The translations under genes and the position numbers were made by a program. Below the pieces are notes generated by a model, which was not told where the DNA came from, did no database searches, and saw nothing but the letters and a program-made list of their open reading frames with translations. From Vanessa cardui (lineage: Eukaryota; Arthropoda; Insecta; Lepidoptera; Nymphalidae): a stretch of DNA of 64,000 bases. The stretch spans positions 2,810,001 through 2,874,000 of the forward strand of contig NC_061153.1 of NCBI RefSeq assembly GCF_905220365.1. Reading direction: 5' to 3'. Shown in pieces: positions 1 through 10,185 of this stretch (its first letter is position 1; each line of letters begins with the position of its first letter).

Positions 1-365
1 TTATACTTAAAGAAAAAAATCTTGAATTCTGACAATAGAATTTAAGCCATTAAAATATAATCAATTATTGTTAGTAGGTAGCTTTAATTGTAATTTAAGC
101 AAATGCATTTTATACTTTATTCTAAATGTGTTAGTTGTTTGCGAAAATCGAATAGGAGGTGGTATATTATTCCAAATTTTCGTGAAATTGCGACGAAAGC
201 TACCCTCAAAAGCAGCTGATCCGTAAGGTTGTGTTATTAACCGATCCGAGGACGCTCTTAAGATACATTTGTAATTGTCAGAGAGCCAGCCCAATTTGCT
301 GTACAAGTATGGAGGAATCTTATATCTTATAACTCCAAAGAGTAAAGTTGCAAAGTGTAGTTGTT
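1..365 (-). pseudogene. 3' end of a jockey-like LINE ORF2 (family C/F)
   Basis: The minus-strand frame from 306 to 61 encodes about 81 residues typical of the extreme C-terminus of a LINE ORF2: a YSKLGWLS start, then a basic stretch leading to WNNIPPPIR and a basic, leucine-rich end. The same reading continues upstream toward about 350 in another frame (IPPYLYSKLGW type). No RT motif is left, so this is only the last part of the protein plus a short AT-rich 3' end. It resembles what would follow LINE F (50640-51470), which ends just before this part. It is cut on its 5' side by the RTE fragment that starts near 375. Sure it is LINE-derived; the family is inference. Confidence 0.65.
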
Positions 366-374
366 ATATTTCCC

Positions 375-1172
375 TAACTTGCGATTCGCAGACGACATCG
401 TCATCGTGGCAGAAACGCTGCAGGAACTACAACAAATGCTGAACGAGCTGGCTGATTCTTCTATGCGTATCGACCTACGGATGAACTTGGATAAAACCAA
501 GGTCATGTTCAATGAACATGTTCTACCGGAACCGATTGCGATACCACGGTACCGTCCTCGAAGTTGTTCAAAAATTTGTCTACCTCGGGCAGACTTTGCG
601 ATTAGGTAGAAACAACCTTGAGGACGAGATGAATAGAAGAATTCAGCTGGGTTGGGCAGCGTTTGGGAAGTTACGTCGAATCTTAACATCGTTGATCCCA
701 CAGTCCCTTAAGACGAAAGTCTTCAATTCAAATCAGTGCGTCCAACCCGTCATGAAATACGGAGCCGAAACGTGGACACTCACGACAAGACTGGTCCACC
801 AGCTTAATGTGGCTCAGCGTGCTATGGAAAGGGCTATGCTCGGCGTTTCTCTGAGGGATCGCATCAGAAATTAGCCGATCCGTCAAAGAACCAAAGTCAT
901 CGACATAGCCCACCGGATTAGTAAGCTGAAGTGGCAGTGGGCTGGTCATATTTGTCGCAGAACCGACAACCGTTGGGGATAACGTGTTCTTGAGTGGAGA
1001 CCACGTCTCGGCAAACGTAGTATAGGACGTCCTCAGGTACGGTGGAGTGACGATTTACGCAAGGCGCTGTCAGTCAGGAGCTGGATGCGAGTAGCCGGGG
1101 AAAGATCACAGTGGCGTGCACTTGGAGAAGCCTATGTCCAGCAGTGGACGGGTATGGGCTGATGATGATGAT
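375..1172 (+). pseudogene. RTE-type LINE fragment, 3' third of the RT protein
   Basis: This is a 5'-truncated relative of the RTE copy at 6985-10038. It starts at the catalytic RFADDIVIV motif and runs through the thumb and the C-terminal region (WAGHICRRTDNRWG) to the stop. By-eye comparison shows an extra base near 546 that shifts the frame, a 6-bp gain near 727, an in-frame TAG at 872-874 and another stop near 979. The stop at the natural end is followed at once by a short (TGA)n tail, the usual simple-repeat 3' end of RTE elements. Truncation at the 5' end is typical of target-primed insertion. It cannot make a working protein. Confidence 0.85.
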
Positions 1173-1437
1173 GAAATTATCATTGTATTATATTTATCGC
1201 GCACATACATAATGCAAATTTAAGTCTTATGTCGTTTTCGTATGGATACCATGATCAGAACCGAACTAAATTTATTTAGTTTTAATTAAAATGGGACTAC
1301 TCGGGAAGCATCGGTCCAAACAGTTAAAAGAAATGAGGTAACAAACATAAAAAAAAATACAGATGAATAACCTCCTCCTTTTTGAAGTCGGTTGATAATT
1401 AAAGTGATAGTCTCTATGTTTTCTTGGTGCTGTAAAA
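1173..1437. other. Spacer with no recognised gene
   Basis: AT-rich spacer between two LINE fragments. A piece near 1365-1396 (cctcctcctttttgaagt and following bases) resembles a short motif also present in the foldback element at 53.8-54.4 kb, so part of it may be a decayed MITE. Nothing else is recognised. Confidence 0.4.
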
Positions 1438-3136
1438 CGCGTCGAACTCGACTCTGGATGACCAAGGAAAATCTCCACCAACAATTCCGCGGTGTGATAC
1501 CCCGATGCCGGAGGTTAAATTCCGGCAAAGTGCAGTTCGTAAAGCACTTCTTTCCTTGGACATTCATAAGTCGAGCGGACCCGATGGTATCCCTCCAATC
1601 GTGCTACGGACATGTGCTCCCGAGTTGGCACCGGTTACACATTAGGCGTCGTCCCGAATTCCTGGAAGACAGCTTTGGTGCATCCGATCCCTAAAAAAGG
1701 CAACCGCTCAGACCCGTCCAATTATAGGCCTATAGCCATCATCTCCTTGCTCGCCAAGATAATGGAGTCCCTTATTAACTGCCAGCTCCTGCGGTACCTA
1801 GAGGAGAATAAGCTGATTAGTGACCGCCAGTACGGTTTCCGTCGGGGTCGCTCAGCCGGTGATCTTCTAGTTTACCTTACTCACAGGTGGGCTGAAGCAG
1901 TTGAGAGCAAGGGGGAGGCATTAGCAGCCAGCTTGGACATAGCGAAGGCCTTCGATCGCGTATGGCACAAAGCGCTTCTTTCGAAGCTTCCTTCTTATAG
2001 GCTTCCCGGGAAATTATACAATTAGATTACCAGCTTTTTGGCAGATCGGAGCATCAAGGTCGTTGTCGACGGTGCATGCTCTGACTTAAAATTCGTCAAT
2101 GTTGGTGTTCCACAAGGCTGCGTTCTATCACCCACTCTGTTTCTTCTGCATATCAATGATTTGTTGCAAATCGGGAACATTCATTGCTATGCAGACGACA
2201 GTACCGTTGACACCTTATACACCGGCCGCGCTAATATTTCTCGGGAAAACGTCGAAGAAAACCGGAACAAGCTTGTGTCTGAAATCGAGTCTTCGTTAAA
2301 CGAAGTCTCGAACTGGGGCCGGCTAAATTTAGTCCATTTCAACCCCAAAAAGACGCAAGTTTGCGCGTTAACCGCTAAAAAAACACCATTTGTCGTATCT
2401 CCACGATTTGAGAACATCCCGATAGCCGCTACAGGTAGTATCGGAATACTTGGCGTTGATATTTCGAGCCTCGTTCAGTTCCGCGGTCACTTGGAAGGCC
2501 AAGACAAATTGGCTTCAAAGAAGCTTGGTGTGCTCAGCAAGGCGAGACTGTATTTCACGTCGGCCCATCGCCTAAAACTTTACAAGGCGCCAATTCGGCC
2601 TCACATGGAGTACTGCTCTCACCTCTGGGCGGGTGCTCCCCAGTATCAGCTCCTTCCATTAGACCGCATCCAACGTAGAGCGGCTCGAGTTATCGACGAT
2701 CGAGCCCTTTCCGATCTCCTTGATCCTTTGGCTTTGCGTAGAGATGTCGGATCACTCTGCATCTTCTACCGAATTTTTCACGGGGAATGTTCCGAGGAAT
2801 TGTTCGGATTAATCCCGGCTGCTGAATTTCACCTCCGGACATCTCGCCAAAATTCTAAGTTTCACCCGCACCACCTTGATGTCCGAAAATCCACAACAGC
2901 GCGATTTCTCAGACATTTTCTGCCTCGCACAACCACTTTGTGGAACCAGCTTTCGCCGGCGATTTTTCCGAACCGATACGACATGGGAACCTTCAAGAAA
3001 AGAGCGTACTCCTTTTTGAAAGGCCGGCAACGCACCTGCAAGCCCCCTGGTGTTGCAGATGTCCATGGGCGGTGGTAGTCGCTTTCCATCAGGTGAGCCT
3101 CCTGCTCGTTTGCCACCTATGCCATAAAAAAAAATA
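1438..3136 (+). pseudogene. Jockey-like LINE copy A1 (5'-truncated, broken)
   Basis: RT-bearing ORF2 of a jockey-like LINE, nearly identical to copy A2 at 12496-14938. Readable parts are 1612-2025 (PIPKKGNRSDPSNYRPI, then the catalytic SLDIAKAFDRVWHK) and 2038-3078 (GVPQGCVLSP, CYADDSTVD and the C-terminal SFLKGRQRTC region). Against A2 it has lost 25 bp near 1636, which shifts the frame, and has a TAG at 2023-2025 in place of a Trp codon. A short conserved 3' UTR ends in a poly(A) run near 3126-3134. It begins at the cgcgtcgaactcg homology and lacks the endonuclease domain. Often labelled 'mobile element jockey' in insects; the exact clade is not settled here. Confidence 0.85.
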
Positions 3137-3294
3137 TATATAAGATGCCATTAACAATAACAGAAAAACATTTAATTTATATTTTTAATTCAAATAAAAC
3201 CTAGCTGAATGTCATTTCTAGTTCGGTCACAAAGTTACTTTATATACTTTGCTTTTGAATCATAGTAAATACACATAGCAAAATCAATTATTAG

Positions 3295-3640
3295 GGAGTA
3301 GTCTTCCTTATATTGTTTAACTAGATTAATTTCTCATGTCCAGATAGGTTTTCAAATATTTAATATTTCTACAGTATCTTGCTTTCTTGATATTGAAAAT
3401 GCCTACAATAATGTATCTGTCTATTAATCGGTTAGAATACTAGATGAGTTACAAATTGGTACTAAATTATGTACTTATTTGTGGTCATTTTTGAGTGAGA
3501 GAAAGCTCAGAATTAAAATGGAATCAGAGAACAAGGCGCTTGTCAGGTGGACTGATAAAGGCCTAGCACAAGGTGACCCGACATCACCGTTTATTTTTAA
3601 TATTGTTACTTATAAAATCAGTCGTCTCTCGTTAGTAACT
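3295..3640 (+). pseudogene. Highly decayed LINE reverse-transcriptase scrap
   Basis: Translation with frame changes shows a weak but ordered RT signature: CFLDIENAYNNV (the catalytic palm Asp block, about 3378-3413), a FLSERKLRI strand block, then KGLAQGDPTSPFIFNI (the GxPQGxxxSPxxF block, about 3560-3605). There are stops and no long frame. It is not close to the other LINE families here and looks older. The bases on to about 3850 may be its remaining RT part but are not readable. Confidence 0.55.
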
Positions 3641-3870
3641 ATTAGTAACTAAATTCTCTAAACTAAATCATATTGATGTGATGTGAAAAGAAGAAGGCAA
3701 TGTTTTGCAAATAAATACTGTTTAAAGGTACAATCTTGCTCAAATAATGTAACAATAGATCTTTTAAATGAACTGGGTACCCTATGCTCTAACAATTATA
3801 GAGAAAACCATGATTAGCAACCAGCTTCTTAGGGAAAAATTAAATGTCATAGCTAGCAGTAATCCACTTG

Positions 3871-4035
3871 AAATGTTTTTCAATCAATCAATAAAAATAA
3901 ACTTTATTCAAGTAGGCTTTTATAAGCACTTTTGAATGATCATTTTACAATAAAGTGAAGCTACCACCGGTTCGGAAAGTAGATTCTACCGAGAAGAACC
4001 GGGAAGAAACTCAGTAGTTACTCTTTTTTAACATT
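3871..4035 (-). repeat. LINE/SINE 3' tail repeat, copy 1
   Basis: Read on the minus strand, this has the same order of bases as 22545-22708: a ctactgagtttctt block, a ccggttcttctcgg block, a ccgaaccggtggtagcttca block, then ttgaataaagtttatttt and a (TTGA)-like tail. The protein-coding part is missing in both copies. A polyadenylation-like AATAAA followed by a simple-repeat tail fits the 3' end of a non-LTR element or a SINE that shares it. Confidence 0.6.
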
Positions 4036-4107
4036 TAAAAAATACAACTTCATGTTAATTAAATACAATTATTTCAATTAATGTATCCTGCTTGGAAGTC
4101 AACAGGT

Positions 4108-4350
4108 ATTAAGAAAGAAAAGAAAGAAAGAAAGAACACTTTTATTTGGGACAAGATGACAATTGGTACAAAATAAAAAGTAAAAATAATAATAAAAAAA
4201 AATAACTTAAGTACTAATAAATTATCATTTACACAAAAAAATAAATAAAATGAACGATAAAAAAAAGTAACTATACAAAAAAAAAATAAGGAAAAAGAAC
4301 AACTACAATATACGTGACGTGTCCCAAATAGGTATACCATTCAGCAATTC
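4108..4350. repeat. (AAAG)n tract and A/T-rich low-complexity segment
   Basis: A run of aaag units at about 4111-4136 is followed by cttttatttgggacaagatg and AT-rich sequence. On the minus strand this reads as an AATAAA-containing 3' end with a (CTTT)n tail, so it is plausibly another truncated LINE tail. No coding sequence remains. Confidence 0.4.
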
Positions 4351-4380
4351 ATGCTGGTTCTCAATGGTACTCTTTTTTTT

Positions 4381-4574
4381 TGTTGGAATATTACAAAAAT
4401 CCAAGTCTCCACAGATACTAAATAATTAATTAGTTATTTGATTACATGTTTACATTCATTCAATCTTTCACTCACTCAATTATTGTTAAGATACTCGATT
4501 ACTTTGTGTCACATTCAATTAAACTGTCGAACAGTGCAGTGTTTTTCTTTCTACCTGCGATCCATTTCACAACA
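4381..4574 (+). repeat. Copia 5' LTR
   Basis: 194 bp, starting tgttggaata and ending tttcacaaca, so it has the standard TG...CA ends. It matches 6724-6920 over its whole length. No clear TATA box was picked out. Confidence 0.93.
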
Positions 4575-4588
4575 GGTTATGGGCCCAG
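4575..4588 (+). other. Primer binding site for an initiator-Met half tRNA
   Basis: ggttatgggcccag lies directly after the 5' LTR. It is complementary to the anticodon-arm region of initiator tRNA-Met, the internal tRNA primer known for Drosophila copia, rather than to a tRNA 3' end. This supports the Copia call and the LTR boundary. Confidence 0.85.
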
Positions 4589-4657
4589 GCCACGTGCTAT
4601 AATTTTATTAGTTTATTCGAAGTAGTCAATCTAAATTCCGTTATTTTAAATTCAAAA

Positions 4658-5359
4658 ATGGATTCACGAAATAAAAGGAATATACAACAATTTAATGGTG
4701 ACCGTTACAGTACTTGGAAGTTTCGTATTAGATCACTTTTAGGAGAATTGCAAGTATTATCCGTTATTGACGAAGAACCGCCACATATACCGAACGAAGA
4801 GTGGAATAAGAAGAATATGATTGCAAAAGGTACGATTGTTGAGTACTTAGGTAATGCATTTTTGATTTTTGCGAAAGGTTCCGCTACAGCGAAATCTATA
4901 ATGGCCGTATTAGACAAGATTTATGAAAGAAGAAGTTTGGCTACGCAATTGGCACTGCGAAAACAATTGCTTAATTTGAAATTACAGCCAGATGTGACTC
5001 TTTTCCAACATTTCAATAATTTTGACAATATTATAACGGAATTAATTTCTGCCGGTGCGAAATTGGATGAGATGGACAAAGTATCGCACTTGTTATTAAC
5101 ACTACCCAAATTTTACGACAGTGTTATAACGGCACTAGAAACGCTAGGAGAAGAACAATTGCATCTTGCTTTCGTTAAGACCCGTCTTCTCGATCATGAA
5201 GTGAAATTAAAAGCTGATACAACGACTGAACTTAAAGTTTTACATACATTTACGAAGAAGAATACCTTAAAAAATAAACCCGGATTTGATAAAAAGAAAT
5301 CACATTATTATAATTACAACAAAAAATATACAGGAAACACGACCAACTCGATGCAGTAG
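4658..5359 (+). CDS. gag: Copia Gag (truncated C-terminus)
   Basis: 233 codons from an ATG 83 bp after the primer site. The protein starts with FNGDRYSTWKFRI, the usual Copia gag start, and continues through the UBN2-type gag fold (RRSLATQLALRKQLLNLKL; LLLTLPKFYDSVITALET) to about residue 190. A basic, Asn/Lys-rich tail follows, where a CCHC zinc knuckle would be expected but is absent, because an internal deletion joins gag to a later pol segment. Gag would form the particle shell in the cytoplasm. The frame is open with no internal stop, so a shortened shell protein could be made. The frame then shifts into the pol remnant. Confidence 0.85.
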   Translation: MDSRNKRNIQQFNGDRYSTWKFRIRSLLGELQVLSVIDEEPPHIPNEEWNKKNMIAKGTIVEYLGNAFLIFAKGSATAKSIMAVLDKIYERRSLATQLALRKQLLNLKLQPDVTLFQHFNNFDNIITELISAGAKLDEMDKVSHLLLTLPKFYDSVITALETLGEEQLHLAFVKTRLLDHEVKLKADTTTELKVLHTFTKKNTLKNKPGFDKKKSHYYNYNKKYTGNTTNSMQ

Positions 5360-6662
5360 TGACAACAATACTAAAGTGATTCCCTCAAAAATTAGTAAGC
5401 CCGAAAATGATTTGGCAAAACTAATAAGTCAACAACAAGATTCTTTGAATGAAACTTATTTTGAAAATCAGCCAAGTAATATAAGGCGCAGTGAAAGAAT
5501 TCGCAATCTACCCCCCAAAGATTACAAACAAATGAATGATCCTGATTTACTGCTATCTCTAATTACTATGCAATCTTTACCTTCATGTTATAAGAATATT
5601 TTTAATAGACATGATTCCGACAAATGGTTAGAAGCTGTAAAAAATGAAATTGAATCACTTTGCAGCAACCAAACGTGGACTTTAGTTGAAAAACCAAAAA
5701 ACGTTTATATTGTTCTGTATGTTGATGACTTAATAATTTCTACTAAAAATTCTGATTCATTACAAATGTATAAAAATAGTCTTATGCAAAAATTTCAAAT
5801 GTCAGATTTAAAAGAAATAAAATTATTTCTTGGAATTAGAGTTCAAAGAACAAATAATACAATTTCTTTAGATCAATCTACATATTTATATAATGTTTTA
5901 AATAAATTTTCTATGAATGATTGTAATCCGTCAAAATCACCTTTTCCATGTAAATTAAATTATTTAGCTTTAAATTCGGATGCATACTACGATGCACCTT
6001 GTAAAAATGTCATAGGCTGCCTTATGTATGCAATGCTTTGCACAAGGCCAGATATTTGTGCTTGTATTAATATATTAAGCAGATATCAGTCTAAAAATAA
6101 CGAGGAATTGTGGAAAAATTTAAAACACCTTTTACGTTATATAAAAGGAACAGTTGGGTTAAAATTAGTGTATAATAAATGTGATTTTAAAGAAATAATA
6201 TGTGGGTATGCAGATTCTGATTGAGGAGGCGATTAAAACGACAGAAAAAGTACAACAGGCTATTTGTTTAAAGCTTTTGATAATTGTACAATATCTTGGA
6301 AAACACAAAAACAAGCTACTGTCGCCGTCTCCTCAACGGAAGCTGAGTACATGGCTCTTTTCGAAGCTGTAAAAGAAGCAGTGTGGATAAAATCACTGCT
6401 AAACAGTATTTCTATCCAAATAAAAGAGCCTATTATAATATTTGAAGATAACAATAGCTGTAATTGTATTGCAAATAACCCCACGGACCACAAAAGGTCC
6501 AAACATATAGACATAAAGTACCACTTTATTAGGGAAAAAATCGCCGACATTATAATAAAGTTAGAATTTATTTCCACAGGAAATCAACTAGCTGATATAT
6601 TTACTAAGGCGATGCCCTCGAACAGATTTCTAGAATTAAGAAAGAATTTAAAATTAAATTAA
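5360..6662 (+). pseudogene. pol: Copia pol remnant: partial RT and RNase H
   Basis: The frame at 5286-6224 holds the linker before RT (SERIRNLPPKDYKQM), the RT start (WLEAVKNEIESLCSNQTW), then jumps directly to VYIVLYVDDLI. About 100 residues with the first catalytic Asp block are missing by an in-frame deletion. YVDD is intact. The same frame is broken by stops at 6222-6224 and 6234-6236, then continues at 6264-6662 as RNase H (SSTEAEYMAL, RSKHIDIKYHFIRE, QLADIFTKAM). Protease and integrase are absent. A dead polyprotein. Confidence 0.88.
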
Positions 6663-6714
6663 TTCAAAACTTATGTTAATTTTGTAATTAACTGGAATGT
6701 GTACTTGTATTTTT

Positions 6715-6722
6715 GAGGGGGA
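6715..6722 (+). other. Polypurine tract of the Copia element
   Basis: gaggggga just before the 3' LTR, with one base between. A purine run here is where plus-strand DNA synthesis is primed in LTR retrotransposons. Short but correctly placed. Confidence 0.7.
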
Positions 6723-6723
6723 C

Positions 6724-6920
6724 TGTTGGAATATTACAAAAATCCAAGTCTCCACAGATACTAAATAATAAATTAGTTATTTGATTACATGTTTACATTC
6801 ATTCAATCTTTCACTCACTCAATTATTGTTAAGATACTCGGTTACTTTGTGTCACATTAAATTAAACTGTCGAACAGTGCAGACGTGTTTTTCTTTCTAC
6901 CTGCGACCCATTTCACAACA
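6724..6920 (+). repeat. Copia 3' LTR
   Basis: 197 bp, tgttggaata to tttcacaaca. It pairs with 4381-4574; the size difference is a 3-bp insertion near 6882. Confidence 0.93.
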
Positions 6921-6959
6921 TTTTGATACCTACTGACGGACGGTGACCCAATTACCATG

Positions 6960-6970
6960 AAATACAAATA
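6960..6970. repeat. RTE target-site duplication, left copy
   Basis: aaatacaaata, repeated exactly at 10186-10196. It defines the 3' edge of the minus-strand RTE element. Confidence 0.88.
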
Positions 6971-9900
6971 TCCAATCCAATCCATCAGCCCATTTCCGTC
7001 CACTGCTGGACATAGGCCTCTCCAATTGCACGCCACTGAGATCGTTCTTGGGCTACTCGCATCCAGCTCCTGCCAGCCGTCTTGCGTAAGTCGTCACTCC
7101 ACCGTGCCCGAGGACGTCCTACACTACGTTTGCCGAGACGCGGTCTCCACTCTAGAACACGTTTCCCCCAACGGTTATCGGTTCTGCGGCAAATATGGCC
7201 AGCCCACTGCCACTTCAGCTTACTAATCCGGTGGGCTATGTCGATGACTTTGGTTCTCTGGCGGATCGCCTCATTTCTGATGCGATCCCGCAGAGAAACG
7301 CCGAGCATAGCCCTTTCCATAGCACGCTGAGCGACTTTAAACTGGTGGACCAGCCTTGCCGTGAGTGTCCACGTTTCGGCTCCGTATGTCATGACGGGTA
7401 GGACGCACTGGTTGAAGACTTTCGTCTTAAGGCACTGTGGGATCGACGATGTAAAGATTCGACGTAATTTTCCAAACGCTGCCCAACCTAGCTGAATTCT
7501 TCTATTCACCTCGTCCTCAAGGTTGTTTCTACCAAATCGCAGAGTCTGCCCAAGGTAGACATATTTTTGAACAACTTCGAGGACGGTACCGTGTATCGCA
7601 ATCGGTTCCGGTAGAACATGTTCATTGAACATGACCTTGGTTTTATCCAAGTTCATCCGTAGGCCGATACGCATAGAAGACTCAGCCAGATCGTTCAGCA
7701 TTTGTTGTAGGTCCTGCAGCGTTTCTGCTACGATGACGATGTCGTCCGCAAATCTCAAGTGAGAGATGTATTCGCCATTGATGTTGATGCCACGTCCTTT
7801 CCAGTTCAGCGTCTTGAACATATCCTCCATTGCATTAGTGAACAATTTGGGGGAAATAACGTCCCCTTGTCTCACTCCTCGATGCAATGGTATGGGATTT
7901 GTTTGCTGATTTTGTACTAGGACGGACATGGTGGCAGCTTCGTAGAGACATCTCATCACTTGGATGTATCGCCAATCAACTTGGCAACGCTGCAGGGACT
8001 CCAGAACAGCCCAGATTTCAACCGAGTCAAAGGCCTTCTCATAGTCCACGAATGCAAGACACAGGGGCCGATTATACTCTTGGGACTTCTGTATAATCTG
8101 CCGCACTGTGTGGATGTGGTCTATGGTGGCGTATCCGGTCCGAAACCCGGCCTGTTCTGGGGGTTGGAATTCGTCGAATCTTCGCGCAAGACGGTTCGTG
8201 ATCACTCTTGAAAACAGCTTGTAGACGTGACTCAGTAGGGATATGGGACGATAGTTCTTCAGCAGGGTTTTGTCTCCCTTTTTGAAGAACAGGACGACCA
8301 CACTCCTACTCCACGCCTCCGGAGTTCTCCCTTCGAAGAAGACAGAGTTAAAAAGCTTTTGGAGTTCCTTGAGTACCGGATTACCTCCTGCTTTTAATAA
8401 CTCTATAGTAATACCGTCCTCTCCAGGGGCTTTTCCATTTTTAAGCTGTTTAAGAGCAATCTCGATTTCGCCAATACTGACTTCAGGCAGGTCTTCTGAG
8501 AAATGGCGTGTTAATGTAGCTCTAGAATCCTCATTTTCGGGATCAGGTCGAGGTGCATGCGATGCGTATAATTGGCCGTAGAAGTCCTCTACTTCCGAAA
8601 GAACTGCCGTCTTGGAAGAAACGACTTCTCCACTTGATGCGGTCAACTTCGTCAGGTGGCTCCTTCCAAGAGATTGTACGAACACCTTAGACCCCCGATT
8701 CTGCTCGATTGCTCTTTCAATCGTAAGAGTATTGGAGCACCGGAGGTCGTGTCGTACGCACTTGCTGATCTCTCGGTTTAGTTGCCGCTTCTCTGACGAA
8801 GTGACAGGTGGGCTTTCACGTCGTTTCTTCATTAGCCCTAAGGTCTCTTCTGAAAGTTTGGACTTCCTGCCCTTACGCTGCATGCCACAAAATCTTGTAC
8901 CTTCTTCCCTGAGAATTCGAACTACATTTTCTAGGGTCTGGTTTACGTCTGTTGTGGTTTTCACGGCAGTGAATCGGTTCTCCAGGTTTGACTGGAACGT
9001 TTCAGATCCCGCAATGGGTTGGAGCAGCTTTGGTCGGAGCGTGGACTTCATCAGACGGACGCGCTCGGCCCTAAAATCGATATTCAGAGAGCTTCGGACA
9101 AGTCGGTGATCACTACCGGTATTGAACCTGTTGATCACAGAGACGTCTCTGAATATGTGCCTCTTGTCTGTCATGATGAAGTCTATCTCATTTTTGGTCA
9201 TAGTGTCGGGGCTTTGCCACGTCCACTTCCTTTGGGGCTGTTTCTTGAAGAAGGAGTTCATCAAGAAGAGCCCCTCCCGTTCGAGGAAGTTGACAAGCAT
9301 TTGCCCCCTATGATTCCTACTTCCAAATCCATGGGGTCCTACTACCGATTTCGTGTAACTCTGTACTCCCACTTTAGCGTTAAAGTCCCCCATGACAACG
9401 TTGTAGTGGATTTTCGTGGTGAAGTGGAGGGCCCTCGATATATCATCGAACAATTCTTCCACTTCATCGTCCGAGTGTGTCGAGGTCGGTGCGTACGCTT
9501 GCACTACCTTGAGGCTGTACCTCTCGGTGAGCTTTATTACGAGGTACGCAACCCTGTTCGACACACTGAAGATTTCCACAACGTTGTCAGCTAGGGACTT
9601 ATTTACCAGAAACCCAACGCCACCTTGGGATTGTTGGTCTCCCTCTCGGAAGTACATTAGGTGGCCCGAATCGAGGGTTACGGTGTCCTCTCCCTCTCTC
9701 CGGACTTCACATAACCCTAATATGTGCCACCTAATTTTCCCAAGTTCTACCTCAAGTTGCGCCAGATGCGAGTCAAGCCGTAGCGTGCGTCCGTTGTACG
9801 TCGCAAGGGTCAGTCGGTTGTGGTGGCCTCCCGTAGCCCGGTGATTCTTAGCACCCCCCGTCCCGCCGTTACCATCATCGCCACCATGACGAGGAATAGC

Positions 9901-10185
9901 GGGGCTGCCGGGAACTGGGGGCCGTGGCTTGTGTGAGTGCTGCATATAGAGGATATTGCCCATAATCGCCACGCTGGGCAGGCGTGTTGGCGATCGCAGA
10001 ACGTAGTTACTCGCACCGGTGACGCTGCTGCCCGTCATCGGCCTGTGGTATTTAGCTACGTTTATTTTGAAGGTTATACCGCCATCATTCGGTCGCCAGA
10101 GCCTCGTTTGCTAGTTGGCAGGATGCACCACGGGCAGGTTTTTGGCTTGGGGCGCTAAGATGTAATTTGCGCCCCCTTACATCCC
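6971..10185 (-). mobile_element. RTE-type non-LTR retrotransposon, apparently full length
   Basis: 3215 bp between perfect 11-bp duplications (aaatacaaata). On the minus strand it has a 147-bp 5' leader, one long ORF, and no real 3' UTR: the stop codon runs straight into a short ggatt repeat. A compact single-ORF layout with a simple-repeat tail is characteristic of the RTE clade. An uninterrupted ORF and exact duplications mean recent insertion, and the element may still be able to move. It lies 50 bp past the Copia 3' LTR. Confidence 0.9.
6985..10038 (-). CDS. RTE ORF: endonuclease and reverse transcriptase
   Basis: 1017 codons without a stop. Residues about 75-310 form an exonuclease-endonuclease-phosphatase domain (LATYNGRTL, GLCEVRREG, VMGDFNAKVG, and the GSDHRLVRSSL end), which nicks target DNA. 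The RT spans about 520-800: RPISLLSHVYKLFSRVI, the catalytic AFVDYEKAFDSVE, RGVRQGDVISPKLF, RFADDIVIVAE. The C-terminus holds the RTE hallmark WQWAGHICRRTDNRWGKRV and GRPRARWSDDL. Both catalytic Asp blocks are intact. The first ATG gives an extra 70-residue Gly/His-rich leader before the nuclease; a later ATG is possible. Action is target-primed reverse transcription at a nuclear DNA nick. Confidence 0.93.
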   Translation of the reverse strand: MTGSSVTGASNYVLRSPTRLPSVAIMGNILYMQHSHKPRPPVPGSPAIPRHGGDDGNGGTGGAKNHRATGGHHNRLTLATYNGRTLRLDSHLAQLEVELGKIRWHILGLCEVRREGEDTVTLDSGHLMYFREGDQQSQGGVGFLVNKSLADNVVEIFSVSNRVAYLVIKLTERYSLKVVQAYAPTSTHSDDEVEELFDDISRALHFTTKIHYNVVMGDFNAKVGVQSYTKSVVGPHGFGSRNHRGQMLVNFLEREGLFLMNSFFKKQPQRKWTWQSPDTMTKNEIDFIMTDKRHIFRDVSVINRFNTGSDHRLVRSSLNIDFRAERVRLMKSTLRPKLLQPIAGSETFQSNLENRFTAVKTTTDVNQTLENVVRILREEGTRFCGMQRKGRKSKLSEETLGLMKKRRESPPVTSSEKRQLNREISKCVRHDLRCSNTLTIERAIEQNRGSKVFVQSLGRSHLTKLTASSGEVVSSKTAVLSEVEDFYGQLYASHAPRPDPENEDSRATLTRHFSEDLPEVSIGEIEIALKQLKNGKAPGEDGITIELLKAGGNPVLKELQKLFNSVFFEGRTPEAWSRSVVVLFFKKGDKTLLKNYRPISLLSHVYKLFSRVITNRLARRFDEFQPPEQAGFRTGYATIDHIHTVRQIIQKSQEYNRPLCLAFVDYEKAFDSVEIWAVLESLQRCQVDWRYIQVMRCLYEAATMSVLVQNQQTNPIPLHRGVRQGDVISPKLFTNAMEDMFKTLNWKGRGININGEYISHLRFADDIVIVAETLQDLQQMLNDLAESSMRIGLRMNLDKTKVMFNEHVLPEPIAIHGTVLEVVQKYVYLGQTLRFGRNNLEDEVNRRIQLGWAAFGKLRRIFTSSIPQCLKTKVFNQCVLPVMTYGAETWTLTARLVHQFKVAQRAMERAMLGVSLRDRIRNEAIRQRTKVIDIAHRISKLKWQWAGHICRRTDNRWGKRVLEWRPRLGKRSVGRPRARWSDDLRKTAGRSWMRVAQERSQWRAIGEAYVQQWTEMG

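Larger units (their letters stand above)
4381..6920 (+). mobile_element. Internally deleted Copia (Ty1) retrotransposon
   Basis: A 2.5-kb element with LTRs at 4381-4574 and 6724-6920, a half-tRNA-type primer binding site, a gag frame, RT and RNase H remnants, and a purine tract before the 3' LTR. Full Copia elements are about 5 kb. Here the nucleocapsid end, protease, integrase and the first half of RT are gone. Flanks are T-rich (ttttt before, ttttg after), so a 4-5 bp target-site duplication is possible but not convincing. The two LTRs differ by about four substitutions and a 3-bp indel by eye, so the copy is fairly young. It would need proteins from another copy to move. Confidence 0.9.

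Noticed and set aside
4376..6925. 5-bp target duplication of the Copia element
   Set aside because: The flanks are T-runs (ttttt and ttttg), so the match carries no weight.
8612..9594. Long plus-strand frames of 165-191 codons
   Set aside because: They lie wholly inside the RTE ORF on the other strand and have no family resemblance; antisense shadows of a GC-rich gene.
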